Assembly (NCBI GenBank): GCA_006969905.1
Contig: CP030887.1
Span: 62,001-126,000, forward strand
Reading direction: 5' to 3'
DNA: 64,000 bases
Origin: Balneolaceae bacterium
Lineage (GTDB): Bacteria > Bacteroidota > Rhodothermia > Balneolales > Balneolaceae
A program made the position numbers and the translations under genes. Below the pieces are notes generated by a model. It ran no database searches and was not told the origin of the DNA. It saw only the letters and a program-made list of their open reading frames with translations. Positions 35,372-46,734 of this stretch are shown here, in pieces (the first letter of the stretch is position 1; the number at the start of each line of letters is the position of its first letter).

Positions 35372-36172
35372 CTAGTCTGGGCAATTTATATCGTTTAGGT
35401 TTTCATCCCAGCAAGATTTTACTCCTTCATTATAATTCGGTGAAATAATAAACCCTGCCTTAGTTTCAGTGTTAAACTCGATTGTGGTTGTTTCACCTGA
35501 TGAACCATTTAAATAGACAAGCGTTTTAACAGTACCATCAAACTCATAATCAATCTCTGAGTTTTTGTTACCATTTCTATCACTTAATACGGTAAAATCT
35601 AAATCTACAGTACCATCATTATCAATATCCCACGTAATTTGTGAAACTGCTTCATTTTCCTGCACATCGTAATATTTCCATTCTCCTTCAGTGCCATCAA
35701 ACTCAGCTTTTCCTTCAAAGAATAAAAAATTGTTCAATGCAGGATCTGTAGCTGAAGAGGTTACAAAGAATTTCCACTCTACGTCATCATCATCGCCAAC
35801 TACAGCAGTTAACAGAACCGAAAAACTGTCTTCTCCACTATTGGCAGTATAGCGCCATTGATATTCTCCCTCTGCAATCGTTTCTACATCCTGATTTTGA
35901 GCCGCAGAAATAAGTATTTTTGGAATTATAAGATTAACATCAACAATCAACTTAGCGATTCCTGCACTAAAAATAGCTGCATTGAAATTAGAGCCTGCCT
36001 GTATTTTTGATTTCCCTTTCTGTTGATTATTAAACTCCGACAGATCAATGGTCATTGACTCAGTTGATGGAATCACTGGAGTTACATCCGCATTGTTAGT
36101 ATCACTACAAGAAAAAAATACTACTGTAGCCAGGAATAAAGTAAAAATGAAGTATGGTTTTCTAAAATTCAT
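35372..36172 (-). CDS. Hypothetical lipoprotein, 266 residues
   Basis: A surface lipoprotein with a signal peptide and lipobox LATVVFFSC (Cys near residue 22). The mature part begins with a Ser/Thr/Asp-rich linker and then has a beta-strand-rich body with many acidic residues (DNDGTVDLDFTVLSDRNGNKNSEIDYEFDGTVK in parts). The single C-terminal Cys pair (SCWDENLNDINC) could form a disulfide. I recognise no enzymatic or binding family. It has its own terminator and no operon partner. Its repeated DxDGxxD-like stretch may bind calcium, but that is conjecture. Confidence 0.8.
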   Translation of the reverse strand: MNFRKPYFIFTLFLATVVFFSCSDTNNADVTPVIPSTESMTIDLSEFNNQQKGKSKIQAGSNFNAAIFSAGIAKLIVDVNLIIPKILISAAQNQDVETIAEGEYQWRYTANSGEDSFSVLLTAVVGDDDDVEWKFFVTSSATDPALNNFLFFEGKAEFDGTEGEWKYYDVQENEAVSQITWDIDNDGTVDLDFTVLSDRNGNKNSEIDYEFDGTVKTLVYLNGSSGETTTIEFNTETKAGFIISPNYNEGVKSCWDENLNDINCPD

Positions 36173-36234
36173 AATAAACTTATTAGTTCACATTTGAATA
36201 TTTAAACACACCATCATTTATAAAGTTCCAAATT

Positions 36235-37893
36235 CTATTCTGCAGATTTGAACACCCTATTCCCGGCAACCCAGGTTTCAAGTACTTTTATCTTCCAGAT
36301 TTCACTCTCTTCAATTTCAAAGTAATCTTCATTAATTAGTATGAAATCAGCCCATTTTCCGGGCTCAATACTTCCGATTACTTTTTCCTGGTGTGCAGCA
36401 TAAGCGGCGTCTACAGTAAATGCACGTAAAGCTTGTTCTCTTGTGAGTGCCTCGTTTGGATACCAGCCGCCTTCAGGTTCACCATCTTGCCCCATTCGGG
36501 TAACAGAAGAGTATAGGCCGTAAAACGGATTTGAATGCTCTACGGGAAAATCTGATCCCGCAGCCACCACTGTTCCCTGGTTAAGGAATGTTTGCCATGC
36601 ATACCCTCCTTTGATTCTTTGAGAGCCTACCCTGTCCTCTGCCATATTTTTATCACTGGTGGCATGGGTAGGTTGCATAGAAGCTATGATATCAAGCTCT
36701 TTGAAACGAGGAATATCTTCCAGGGCTACAATTTGAGCGTGCTCTACCCTGTTTCTTAAGCCTTTGTCTCCTGTTTTACTTTGGGCATATTCAAAGGCAT
36801 CCAATACCTGACGATTGCCGCGGTCACCAATTGCGTGCACATTTGCCTGAAATCCTTTTTCAGTTACTTTTAATATCATTTCATTCATCTCAGCCTGGTC
36901 ATAGAATAACAATCCTTCATTACCTGGATCATCTGAATATGAATGGAGCATGGCCGCCCCACGGCTTCCCAAAGCGCCATCAGAATATAGTTTTACACTT
37001 CTCAGTGACAGCATATCATTATACAGGGAATTCACGAGCCCGTTTTCAGATAAAATATCAAAGCTCTCCCCTGCTCCACCAATCATGGCATATATTCTTG
37101 TTTTTGCGTCACCCGATTGGTTGAACCTTTTAAAACGATCCCACGTGGCTGCGTTGATACCCGCATCATGTACAGAAGTAATACCTACACTCGCCATCTG
37201 TTCGTATGCTTTTTTTAATGCAAGTTCAGCTTCTTTTTCTGTTGGTGAAGGTACAATCTCATTGATATAGTTTTCCGCAGCATCAATAAATACTCCTGTT
37301 GCATTGCCTTCTGCATCTCTTATGATTTTACCGCCCTGAGGATCAGGTGTATCCTTACTTATACCGGCAAGTTGCATAGCTTTAGTGTTAGCCCACGCCG
37401 CATGACCATCCACACGATTTAACCATACAGGTCGATCAGCTACAATCTTATCGAGATCTCTGGCAGTTGGAAATTCATTTTTATCCCATATTACCTGATT
37501 CCAGCCCCTTCCCTGAATCCATTCTAAATCAGGATTAGCCTCCGCGTAATTTTTGATAGTATCCAATGTAGCTTCTAAAGAGTTTATGCCCATTAAATTC
37601 ACCTGTAGCTCCTGAAAACCTAAGCCCATAACATGACCGTGAGCATCAATTATACCGGGCAGCATTACTTTTCCTTTGCCGTCAATCTTTTTTGCATCCG
37701 GGTATTCGTCTAATAAAGAATTATCCCCTACTTCTAAAAACTTACCGCTCTTAATGACAACAGATGTAAACTCTTGTACCTCATCATCTGAAATAGAATA
37801 GCCCTTAACATTGTGAACAACCGTTAGATCATCAGGGCTCGAGCAGGAAAGAGCAATTAAAAGAAAAAGAAAACAGGAAAAAACAAGCTTCAT
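36235..37893 (-). CDS. Amidohydrolase-family lipoprotein (YtcJ type)
   Basis: A periplasmic or surface metal-dependent hydrolase of the YtcJ/imidazolonepropionase-like amidohydrolase group. The metal motif GIIDAHGHVMG lies near residue 80, later metal ligands are in HDAGINAA and NVHAIGDRGNRQVLDAFE, and the SDFPVEHSNPFYGLY block near the end is typical. I start at MKLVFSCFLFLLIALSC (37893), which gives a compact lipoprotein signal. Upstream in-frame ATGs at 37902 and 37926 add 3-11 residues of poor signal quality. The true substrate is unknown. No partner gene. Confidence 0.93.
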   Translation of the reverse strand: MKLVFSCFLFLLIALSCSSPDDLTVVHNVKGYSISDDEVQEFTSVVIKSGKFLEVGDNSLLDEYPDAKKIDGKGKVMLPGIIDAHGHVMGLGFQELQVNLMGINSLEATLDTIKNYAEANPDLEWIQGRGWNQVIWDKNEFPTARDLDKIVADRPVWLNRVDGHAAWANTKAMQLAGISKDTPDPQGGKIIRDAEGNATGVFIDAAENYINEIVPSPTEKEAELALKKAYEQMASVGITSVHDAGINAATWDRFKRFNQSGDAKTRIYAMIGGAGESFDILSENGLVNSLYNDMLSLRSVKLYSDGALGSRGAAMLHSYSDDPGNEGLLFYDQAEMNEMILKVTEKGFQANVHAIGDRGNRQVLDAFEYAQSKTGDKGLRNRVEHAQIVALEDIPRFKELDIIASMQPTHATSDKNMAEDRVGSQRIKGGYAWQTFLNQGTVVAAGSDFPVEHSNPFYGLYSSVTRMGQDGEPEGGWYPNEALTREQALRAFTVDAAYAAHQEKVIGSIEPGKWADFILINEDYFEIEESEIWKIKVLETWVAGNRVFKSAE

Positions 37894-37972
37894 GATTATC
37901 ATTTTTGAATTTAGGATTGACACCAACTCATCATTGGAATATCTAAAATTCTTATGAGAATCGTGATTACTG

Positions 37973-40134
<2,162 letters not shown>

Positions 40135-40175
40135 TCACTCACTCAATTCAAACGTCATTAGCAATTAATCAAAAT

Positions 40176-41069
40176 TTATTGCCAGTTTTTTATGATTACT
40201 TCTTTGGCCACTTTTTTTAATACATCCGGTTTATCCGTAAAAATTCCTTTTGCCCCTGCCCTGATGATTGACCTCATTAATTTGGGATCGTTTACGGTAT
40301 AAATAAAAAAGGGAATTTCGTTCTCATTTAATTGGGTTGCCCAACTGTCAGCTAATTGACTGGAACTAAAATTAAATGCATCAGAATTATAATGCTGTAC
40401 CAGTTCCACTGGTGCCCTTCCGTGAGATTGTTTCCTTTCATAAAGCAACGCTGCAGTAAATTCGGGTGCTAACTTTTTAAACCGCTCTATTACTCTATAG
40501 TCAAAACTGGAGATGATAACATGATCAGTCATTTCATGCTTACGTACCAATTCGATTACTTTTTGCTCTACACCATCTTCAATTTTATCAAATACTGCCT
40601 CTGGTTTAATCTCTATATTAACAGCAATCTTACCTTTTGTATATATCAAAACCTCTTCAAGGGTTGGTATTTTCTCACCTTTGAATTTTTCATCGAACCA
40701 TGATCCTGCATCAAGTTTACGGAGTTCCTCTAATGTATATTCTGATACCAAGCCGGAACCATTCGTTTTTTTATCGAGACGCGCATCATGAAAAACAACG
40801 GGTACCATGTCCTTTGTTAAAAGAACATCTAGCTCAATCATATCCGCCTCCATTTCAACAGCAGCTCTAAAAGCAGACATTGTATTCTCAGGGAAATAAG
40901 CACTGGCTCCCCGATGAGCAATTACTATAAATCCATCAGTATCTCGATCCATAATTTTTTCGGATAAATTCACTTCTTCAATGTTAGGAAAAATGTTTTG
41001 GGCATTAATAATGGCAGTGTTATAAACGATGAGTATAAAACATGCCATTAACACACTGATCTTTCTCAT
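40176..41069 (-). CDS. Secreted glycerophosphodiester phosphodiesterase
   Basis: A GDPD-family TIM-barrel enzyme, exported by an N-terminal signal peptide (SVLMACFILIVYNTAIINA). It releases glycerol-3-phosphate from glycerophosphodiesters. The active-site segments are clear: VIAHRGASAYFPENT near residue 50, MIELDVLLTKDMVPVVFHDARLDKKTNGSG, and NIEIKPE. The length of 297 residues matches the short bacterial form. It lies alone between pyrG and a small membrane protein. Confidence 0.94.
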   Translation of the reverse strand: MRKISVLMACFILIVYNTAIINAQNIFPNIEEVNLSEKIMDRDTDGFIVIAHRGASAYFPENTMSAFRAAVEMEADMIELDVLLTKDMVPVVFHDARLDKKTNGSGLVSEYTLEELRKLDAGSWFDEKFKGEKIPTLEEVLIYTKGKIAVNIEIKPEAVFDKIEDGVEQKVIELVRKHEMTDHVIISSFDYRVIERFKKLAPEFTAALLYERKQSHGRAPVELVQHYNSDAFNFSSSQLADSWATQLNENEIPFFIYTVNDPKLMRSIIRAGAKGIFTDKPDVLKKVAKEVIIKNWQ

Positions 41070-41186
41070 AATGGGGTATTTATGCTCTTTTATGAGCTGT
41101 TGGGGTTACTTTCTTGCCTGCTGCCTCTTTGATACAGCCTCTTATTAACTGACTTTTAAGATAAAAATTACTTTACCTTTAAACTA

Positions 41187-41537
41187 TTAATTCTGGAATG
41201 TAATAACTCTTTTTATTGCCTTATTCAGCAGCGAATCAAAAGCTCCATTAACTGAGAAAATAGAATACATAAAGTATAAGCCTATTATAGTCGTTAAACT
41301 TCCTATAATAGTCATAACAGTTGCCAGCCAATTAGGTTGAATCAACTCAATTAATGAAAGCGCTACCACAGAAGTGCCTAAAAAAATCTGCAAAAAAGCG
41401 GCGCACAGATGTAATCCATTTACTGAATGGACTTTGCCCACAAATTGAGAAACGCCAGATTTATTTGTCTTTTTCGACTTTTCAATCTGTATATTCTCGT
41501 ATTCATGAGGGTTTTTCTCTTTTGGTTCCTCAAACAT
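41187..41537 (-). CDS. Hypothetical small membrane protein, 116 residues
   Basis: I do not recognise this protein. It has a charged N-terminal cytoplasmic stretch (EEPKEKNPHEYENIQIEKSKKTNK) and two hydrophobic helices (LHLCAAFLQIFLGTSVVALSLIEL, WLATVMTIIGSLTTIIGLYFMY), ending with a short basic tail. No motif identifies it. It diverges from rlmB with a 78-bp gap and lies about 120 bp from the phosphodiesterase start. It is probably genuine, given length and composition, though it could be lineage-specific. Confidence 0.6.
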   Translation of the reverse strand: MFEEPKEKNPHEYENIQIEKSKKTNKSGVSQFVGKVHSVNGLHLCAAFLQIFLGTSVVALSLIELIQPNWLATVMTIIGSLTTIIGLYFMYSIFSVNGAFDSLLNKAIKRVITFQN

Positions 41538-41615
41538 GTCCTTACCTTTTTAACTAAACCCAACAATGAGACACACGATGGATTATAATAAAAGTGTGCT
41601 AACAAAAAAAAATTT

Positions 41616-42353
41616 ATGAAAAATATTTTCATTTATGGCCGAAAGCCTGTTTTGGAGGCTTTAAAAAACCGACCAAATGAAATTGAAAAAGTATTTATCA
41701 AGAATTCTCTTTCGTCTTCATCATTGCTGGAAATCAATAACCTGATAGTTTCCAATTTGGTGTCCTCTTCTAAAGTCCCGCAGGCCAAAATCGAAAACTT
41801 AGTGGGAAGAGTAAACGACCAGGGGATTGTGGCACTATTAAGCCCAATTAAATATTTAAGATTCTTTGATTGGATTGAAGGTATTGACCTTTCTACTAAC
41901 CCGGCTATTATTTTACTTGACGGCATTGAAGATCCACATAATTTTGGTGCCATTTTAAGAACTGCTGCAGCTGCCGGGATGAGCGCAGTTATAGTGCCAA
42001 CCCAAAAGCAATCACCTGTTTCCGGAGTAGTTTTTAAAACTTCTGCCGGAACAGCAGGCCGCATCCCTATCATCAGGGTGCATGATACCAACCAGGGAAT
42101 AAAAGATGTACAGCTTGCGGGGTTCAAGGTATTGGCCCTTGACGGAAATGGTAATAATGAAATATGGAAATGTGAGTTTGACGCACCCACTGCATTTCTT
42201 ATTGGTAATGAGGGAAGAGGAATTGACAAACACATTATCAAAAAATGTGACGGCACAATTAAAATACCGATGAGTAATGAGGTTGAGTCGCTTAACGCAT
42301 CTGTTAGTACTGCGCTGATTTGCTATGAGTGGAAACGAAAAAAATTGGGTTAG
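41616..42353 (+). CDS. rlmB: TrmH/SpoU-family RNA 2'-O-methyltransferase (RlmB-like)
   Basis: This knotted SPOUT methyltransferase is probably the 23S rRNA G2251 2'-O-methylase. The 245 residues begin with an RNA-binding substrate domain (YGRKPVLEALKNRPNEIEKVFI in parts), then the SpoU motifs DGIEDPHNFGAILRTAAAAG (motif 1), LIGNEGRGI (motif 2) and IPMSNEVESLNASVSTALICYEW (motif 3). Related paralogues methylate other sites, so the exact nucleotide is inferred. It is convergent with the NamZ gene, the stops overlapping by 4 bp. Confidence 0.92.
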   Translation: MKNIFIYGRKPVLEALKNRPNEIEKVFIKNSLSSSSLLEINNLIVSNLVSSSKVPQAKIENLVGRVNDQGIVALLSPIKYLRFFDWIEGIDLSTNPAIILLDGIEDPHNFGAILRTAAAAGMSAVIVPTQKQSPVSGVVFKTSAGTAGRIPIIRVHDTNQGIKDVQLAGFKVLALDGNGNNEIWKCEFDAPTAFLIGNEGRGIDKHIIKKCDGTIKIPMSNEVESLNASVSTALICYEWKRKKLG

Positions 42354-43576
42354 TTATAAAGAAGATACTTTTTCCTTTTCTCCAGGTATGTATCAAAAAC
42401 ATTGCCCCACTTAATATCCGCTGAATCAACCCTTGTGGTACCGGTAAGGTTATAAAGGTACTTTTTGTATTTTGCTTCTGGAGAAGCTGCCATCATCTCT
42501 TTCATCAAATTAACTCCAAAAAGTACCGGATCAGGCAATGTACTTTCTCCTGATAAAGAAATCTTTACCCCGTTCACTTCCTGATCTTCGAATTTCGGAT
42601 TTACTGCTTTACCCGGAATTGAAACAGGCATAAAACGAATAGTATCCAACAGAACATCAAATCTATTCTGTAATTGTTCGAGATTGATTACATCTGTATT
42701 TGTTTTTGGAGAACCAACCAATAAAAAAGGATCCTCTGTACCTCTTCCCTCTGATAAAGTAGTTCCTTCAAAAAAACAGGTTCCCAAATAAACATAAGCA
42801 TGTTCAAAAGTGGGCAGGTTTGGTGATGGAGGAATCCATTTCAGCCCGGTATCTGGCCACTTCATTGCCCGCTGCCAGCCTTCCATTTTAATTACTTTTA
42901 ATCCAGACTCATTCTCTGTTTCAAACCAGCCTTCACCCTTTGCCATCAGCGCCAGCTCACCAAGAGTAAGCCCATGTGCAACAGGCACCGGATAGGTACC
43001 CACAAATGACTCAAACTCTTTTTCCAGCACCCAACCTGATACATAATCTCCTCCGGCCGGGTTCGGACGATCAAGAATCCATACTTCTTTACCATTATCA
43101 GCGGCGGCCTCTATTACATATTTCATAGTAGAATTGTAGGTATAAAACCTTGCGCCAACGTCCTGCATATCAAAGATCAAAATATCGATGCCCTCTAGCA
43201 TTTCAGAAGTTGGTTTCTTGATACTTCCATACAGGGAGTATACCGGTAAACCGGTGGCTTCATCAACCCCATCCTTTATTACCTCTCCTGCCCCCACATT
43301 CCCCCTGAAGCCATGCTCAGGAGCAAAAAGTGCATCTATTTGAACATCCAGAGCAAGCAGCGTATCTAATAAATGAACATCTCCAATTCGGGCGGTTGGG
43401 TTCATAACCAATCCGACTCGTTTCCCTTCCAGTTCATACAAGTGCCTTTCAATTAATACTTCTGCTCCCGTTTTTACTTTTGATTGAATCTGTTTGTCCT
43501 GCTTAGCACATGAATATGAAGACATTAAGATTATAGCAGGAAGTATAAGTGAAATGTAAAAGCTGATTTTCTTCAT
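42350..43576 (-). CDS. namZ: NamZ-type exo-beta-N-acetylmuramidase (DUF1343, GH171)
   Basis: This is a secreted glycosidase that removes N-acetylmuramic acid from peptidoglycan fragments, supporting cell-wall recycling or scavenging. The signal peptide ends near MSSYSCAK, a probable lipobox. Family blocks include GLVMNPTARIG, ALFAPEHGFRGN, DGVDEATGLPVYSLYG, DMQDVGARFYTYNSTM, DRPNPAGG, and the later EGRGTEDPFLLVGSP. The 408 residues fit family length (about 400). Monocistronic. Function is by homology to GH171 enzymes described in Bacillus and Tannerella. Confidence 0.93.
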   Translation of the reverse strand: MKKISFYISLILPAIILMSSYSCAKQDKQIQSKVKTGAEVLIERHLYELEGKRVGLVMNPTARIGDVHLLDTLLALDVQIDALFAPEHGFRGNVGAGEVIKDGVDEATGLPVYSLYGSIKKPTSEMLEGIDILIFDMQDVGARFYTYNSTMKYVIEAAADNGKEVWILDRPNPAGGDYVSGWVLEKEFESFVGTYPVPVAHGLTLGELALMAKGEGWFETENESGLKVIKMEGWQRAMKWPDTGLKWIPPSPNLPTFEHAYVYLGTCFFEGTTLSEGRGTEDPFLLVGSPKTNTDVINLEQLQNRFDVLLDTIRFMPVSIPGKAVNPKFEDQEVNGVKISLSGESTLPDPVLFGVNLMKEMMAASPEAKYKKYLYNLTGTTRVDSADIKWGNVFDTYLEKRKKYLLYN

Positions 43577-43606
43577 AGTTAAAGGAGTCTCATTTAGGTA
43601 TTAACC

Positions 43607-43636
43607 AAAAAAAAGCAGGTAGTACCTGCTTTTTTC
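43607..43636 (-). terminator. Intrinsic terminator after ndk
   Basis: AAAAAGCAGGT pairs with ACCTGCTTTTT around AGT. On the minus strand, ndk reads into it 16 bp after the stop, with a T run following. Confidence 0.82.
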
Positions 43637-43651
43637 TAAAACCGGATGTTA

Positions 43652-44083
43652 TTACGCCTGATTGGCAACCACTTCTGATTCTGCAAAAAAATAAGCTGCT
43701 TCAATCTTCCCATTTTCAACAGAATCGGAACCGTGTACAATATTCTCTCCTACGCTATCTGCAAAATCTGCACGAATTGTACCTGCATCTGCTTCAGCCG
43801 GATTAGTAGCTCCAATAAGTTTTCTAAAGTCTTCTATTGCGTTATCTTTTTCAAGAATCATGGGTACGCAAGCACCACTGCTCATAAACTCACACAATTC
43901 CCCGTAAAAAGGACGTTCTTTATGAACTGCATAAAACCCACCCGCTGTTTCCATTGTAAGGCGTGTCATTTTCATTGCAAGGATCTTAAAACCTGCTTCC
44001 TGGATTCTTTTGGTTACTTCCCCGATTAAACCTTTTTTTACGCAATCGGGTTTTAGAATAGTCAGTGTTCTTTCTGTTGCCAT
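43652..44083 (-). CDS. ndk: Nucleoside-diphosphate kinase
   Basis: This enzyme balances NTP pools by transferring phosphate through a phosphohistidine. The 143 residues begin [21 protein letters not shown], with [23 protein letters not shown], and the active-site His in [21 protein letters not shown]. Length and motifs are canonical. Own terminator downstream. The small acidic insertion and VANQA end are ordinary. Confidence 0.98.
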   Translation of the reverse strand: MATERTLTILKPDCVKKGLIGEVTKRIQEAGFKILAMKMTRLTMETAGGFYAVHKERPFYGELCEFMSSGACVPMILEKDNAIEDFRKLIGATNPAEADAGTIRADFADSVGENIVHGSDSVENGKIEAAYFFAESEVVANQA

Positions 44084-44175
44084 TGTTGTGTTTTATTAAA
44101 ATTTTGTAACAACCATTTTGAGATACCCTCTTCAAGATGGGATCAAAAGATACGGGTTAGGTCATTAATTATCGA

Positions 44176-46056
44176 ATGATTCCCTACCTTAGATTTTTAA
44201 AACTATCTATGAAGGAAGGCAATACAAAACTATACAATTGGAATTTTCAGCTTCAGGCTGCTCCTAAAGAACTATGGCCTTTCGTTTCTGATACCGATAA
44301 AGTTTTTGAGAGTATCGGGCTCTATTCAATCCAAAAAACTCCTTTTTCGCGTTCAAATAAAAAAGGGTTCCTTGAACTTGCCACAACCCGTTTAAGCTCC
44401 TATTTGGTTTGGCAGGAAGAGCCTTATTTATGGGAAAAGCCTCACAAGTTTGGATGTACAAGGAATTATAAGATCGGGATTTTCAGAAGGATTCGGTTTT
44501 TGGTAACCCTGAGAAAATCTACTCACGGTACTATCGTTAACTGCAGAATTTGGATGACAACTTCACATACAAGTGTTGACCTGTTCTTAAAAGTATACTT
44601 AGAAAGAATTATTAAACTTCGGATTGCAAGGTTTCTTGACAGAGTTGATAAATGTGCACAAAAAGGGATTCTGGGTTACGAACTTAATTCTCAGAAACCA
44701 TTGGTGCGTGGAGCAAAAAAACGACTCCGCAGCATTCATAAAAACCTGGTAGACAAAACACGAAGACAACGTATAGTAAACCATCTCTTTGAATACATAC
44801 AAAAAGCTGACGACCAGGATTTACTGGCAATTCATCCATATCGTTTAGCAGAGTACTGGGGTGAAAAAAAATACTCTGTGCTTAATGTATTTCTGAATGC
44901 TTCTAAAATTGATTTGCTCGATTTTAAATGGGAAGTGAGTTGCCCGGGTTGCAAGAAACCGAAAAACTCTTTCCGAAAAATGAGGGAAATTCATCCTACG
45001 CTATATTGTGATGAATGCGATATCAGTTACCAGGTAGATTTCAATGAAAACACTCACCTGGTTTTTGTACCGAATCCCTTAATTCGTAAGCCCGCTGAAA
45101 GGAAGTTTTGTTATGGAGGGCCTCAAAATGTACCGTACCGGGTTACCCAGCACTTTTTAAATATCGGAGAAGAAAAATATCTTGATATCCGGTTACAAGA
45201 GGGTACGTACCTGTTCAAAACGGATCAACATAAAGGGCTTCTGAAACTCCATGTTAGAGAAGATGGACCTGATAACGTAAGCTTATATATTACAGATGAT
45301 GATTTTGATAACCAGGAAGCAGTTATATCTACCCGGCCCAACTTATCTATTATCAATAAGTCATCTAAAAAAGTGGTTGCATTCCTGGATAAAAAGAACT
45401 GGAAGCAAAAAGCGATTTATGCCAGTGAAGTAACCTCTTCCCATGATTTCAGGACTCTTTTTGCAAAAGAAACTTTACGGGAAGGCATGAAAGTTCACGC
45501 AGAAGGAATTACCATGCTCTTTACAGATTTAATGAACTCAACCGATTTATACCGGCAAGAGGGTGATGAATTTGCGATAGGCCAGTTGATGAGTCATTTT
45601 AAGATTATCCAGCAGATTGTAGCAGAAGAACGCGGAGGTATCGTAAAAACTATAGGCGATTCTGTGATGGCTGTCTTCAGGGAGCCTGTATCTGCATTAA
45701 AGGCGGTAGAGCGTATCCAGGAAATATTTTCTTCATCAACCGCTTTGGGTGACTCATTTAAGTTAAAAGCGGGTATTCATTATGGAGATTGTACTGTTGT
45801 TAACCTGAATGACAGGGTTGATTATTTTGGCACAACCGTAAACATTGCTGCCCGGTTAGTTGATGTTGCAAAGGAAAAAGAGATAGTTGTATCAGAAGCT
45901 TTCTTCAAAAATAATGCTGTTACCCGTTATCTGGATAGAAACAGAAAATCCCTGTTTATAAAAGACAGTACCAAAGAACTTAAAGGTTTTGATAATGAGT
46001 CATTTAAGGTGAAAGAAATACGGATGGAACGCACACCGCTTCGCCTGGTAGTCTAA
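44176..46056 (+). CDS. Class III adenylate/guanylate cyclase with SRPBCC-like and zinc-ribbon N-terminus
   Basis: A 626-residue signalling enzyme, no signal peptide, probably cytosolic. Residues 1 to about 200 resemble an SRPBCC/START-like helix-grip fold (LYNWNFQLQAAPKELWPFVSDTDKVFE in parts). Residues 250-285 hold a four-Cys zinc ribbon (C256PGC259 and C278DEC281), as in DUF5939-type cyclases. From about 437 the class III catalytic domain runs: ITMLFTDLMNSTDLYRQ with the first metal Asp, VKTIGDSVMAVF with the second, and DYFGTTVNIAARLVDVA with the transition-state Asn and Arg. It would make cAMP or cGMP. The ligand and output are unknown. A start at MKEGN (44209) is also possible. Confidence 0.9.
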   Translation: MIPYLRFLKLSMKEGNTKLYNWNFQLQAAPKELWPFVSDTDKVFESIGLYSIQKTPFSRSNKKGFLELATTRLSSYLVWQEEPYLWEKPHKFGCTRNYKIGIFRRIRFLVTLRKSTHGTIVNCRIWMTTSHTSVDLFLKVYLERIIKLRIARFLDRVDKCAQKGILGYELNSQKPLVRGAKKRLRSIHKNLVDKTRRQRIVNHLFEYIQKADDQDLLAIHPYRLAEYWGEKKYSVLNVFLNASKIDLLDFKWEVSCPGCKKPKNSFRKMREIHPTLYCDECDISYQVDFNENTHLVFVPNPLIRKPAERKFCYGGPQNVPYRVTQHFLNIGEEKYLDIRLQEGTYLFKTDQHKGLLKLHVREDGPDNVSLYITDDDFDNQEAVISTRPNLSIINKSSKKVVAFLDKKNWKQKAIYASEVTSSHDFRTLFAKETLREGMKVHAEGITMLFTDLMNSTDLYRQEGDEFAIGQLMSHFKIIQQIVAEERGGIVKTIGDSVMAVFREPVSALKAVERIQEIFSSSTALGDSFKLKAGIHYGDCTVVNLNDRVDYFGTTVNIAARLVDVAKEKEIVVSEAFFKNNAVTRYLDRNRKSLFIKDSTKELKGFDNESFKVKEIRMERTPLRLVV

Positions 46057-46114
46057 AATACAATCTATTCTTAAACTCCCCTTCCTGATCTTTTGGTTAT
46101 ATTGCAACCAAAAA

Positions 46115-46597
46115 ATGCCGAAAAAAGAACACCATCCGTCTATAGCAAACTCTATCATCAAAATGAGGCCAAAGAAAAACATTGCCCTCATTGCACACGA
46201 CCACAGGAAAATGGATTTATTGGACTGGGCAGATTTTAACCGGGAAATACTTTCGCAGCATAACCTTTTTGGCACGGGAACCACGGGTTCTTTGGCATCG
46301 GAAAAACTTGGACTACCTGTTTTCACTTTTAAAAGCGGGCCACTGGGTGGAGACCTTCAGATTGGTTCTGCCATTATTGATAATGAAATAGATATCATGA
46401 TTTTCTTTTGGGATCCTTTACAGGCACAGCCCCATGACGTAGATGTTAAAGCGCTACTAAGAATTAGTGTTGTATATAATATCCCTATTGCCTGTAACCG
46501 GTCATCCGCAGATTTTCTTATTTCATCCAGGCTTATGGATTCAAACTATGACCGCTTCATTGTGGATTATAGCCAGCGCTTTAAGCAAGAACTGTAG
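46115..46597 (+). CDS. mgsA: Methylglyoxal synthase
   Basis: This lyase converts dihydroxyacetone phosphate to methylglyoxal, a phosphate-releasing bypass of lower glycolysis. The 160 residues carry IALIAHDHRKMDLLDWADFN (the AHD motif), LFGTGTTGSLASEKLGL, the catalytic-Asp block SGPLGGDLQIGS, and FFWDPLQAQPHDVDVKALLRIS. The N-terminal 22 residues (KKEHHPSIANSIIKMRPKK) extend beyond the E. coli form, and a shorter start may be used. It follows the cyclase gene on the same strand by 58 bp, but no shared function is evident. Confidence 0.96.
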   Translation: MPKKEHHPSIANSIIKMRPKKNIALIAHDHRKMDLLDWADFNREILSQHNLFGTGTTGSLASEKLGLPVFTFKSGPLGGDLQIGSAIIDNEIDIMIFFWDPLQAQPHDVDVKALLRISVVYNIPIACNRSSADFLISSRLMDSNYDRFIVDYSQRFKQEL

Positions 46598-46734
46598 GTT
46601 TGGTTTATTTTGCCGTACTTAATGATGACCCAAAGTATCGAGATTGAACTGAAGCCGTATAGTTTGATGAACTCCTTACCCGTTACTCTTTGTTAGCTTT
46701 ATGTACACCTTAATATCTGATATCCCGAAGACTC

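Noticed and set aside
41633-42256. 207-codon open frame opposite rlmB
   Set aside because: The plus strand carries all three SpoU motifs. The antisense product is Ser/Pro-rich with no recognisable pattern.
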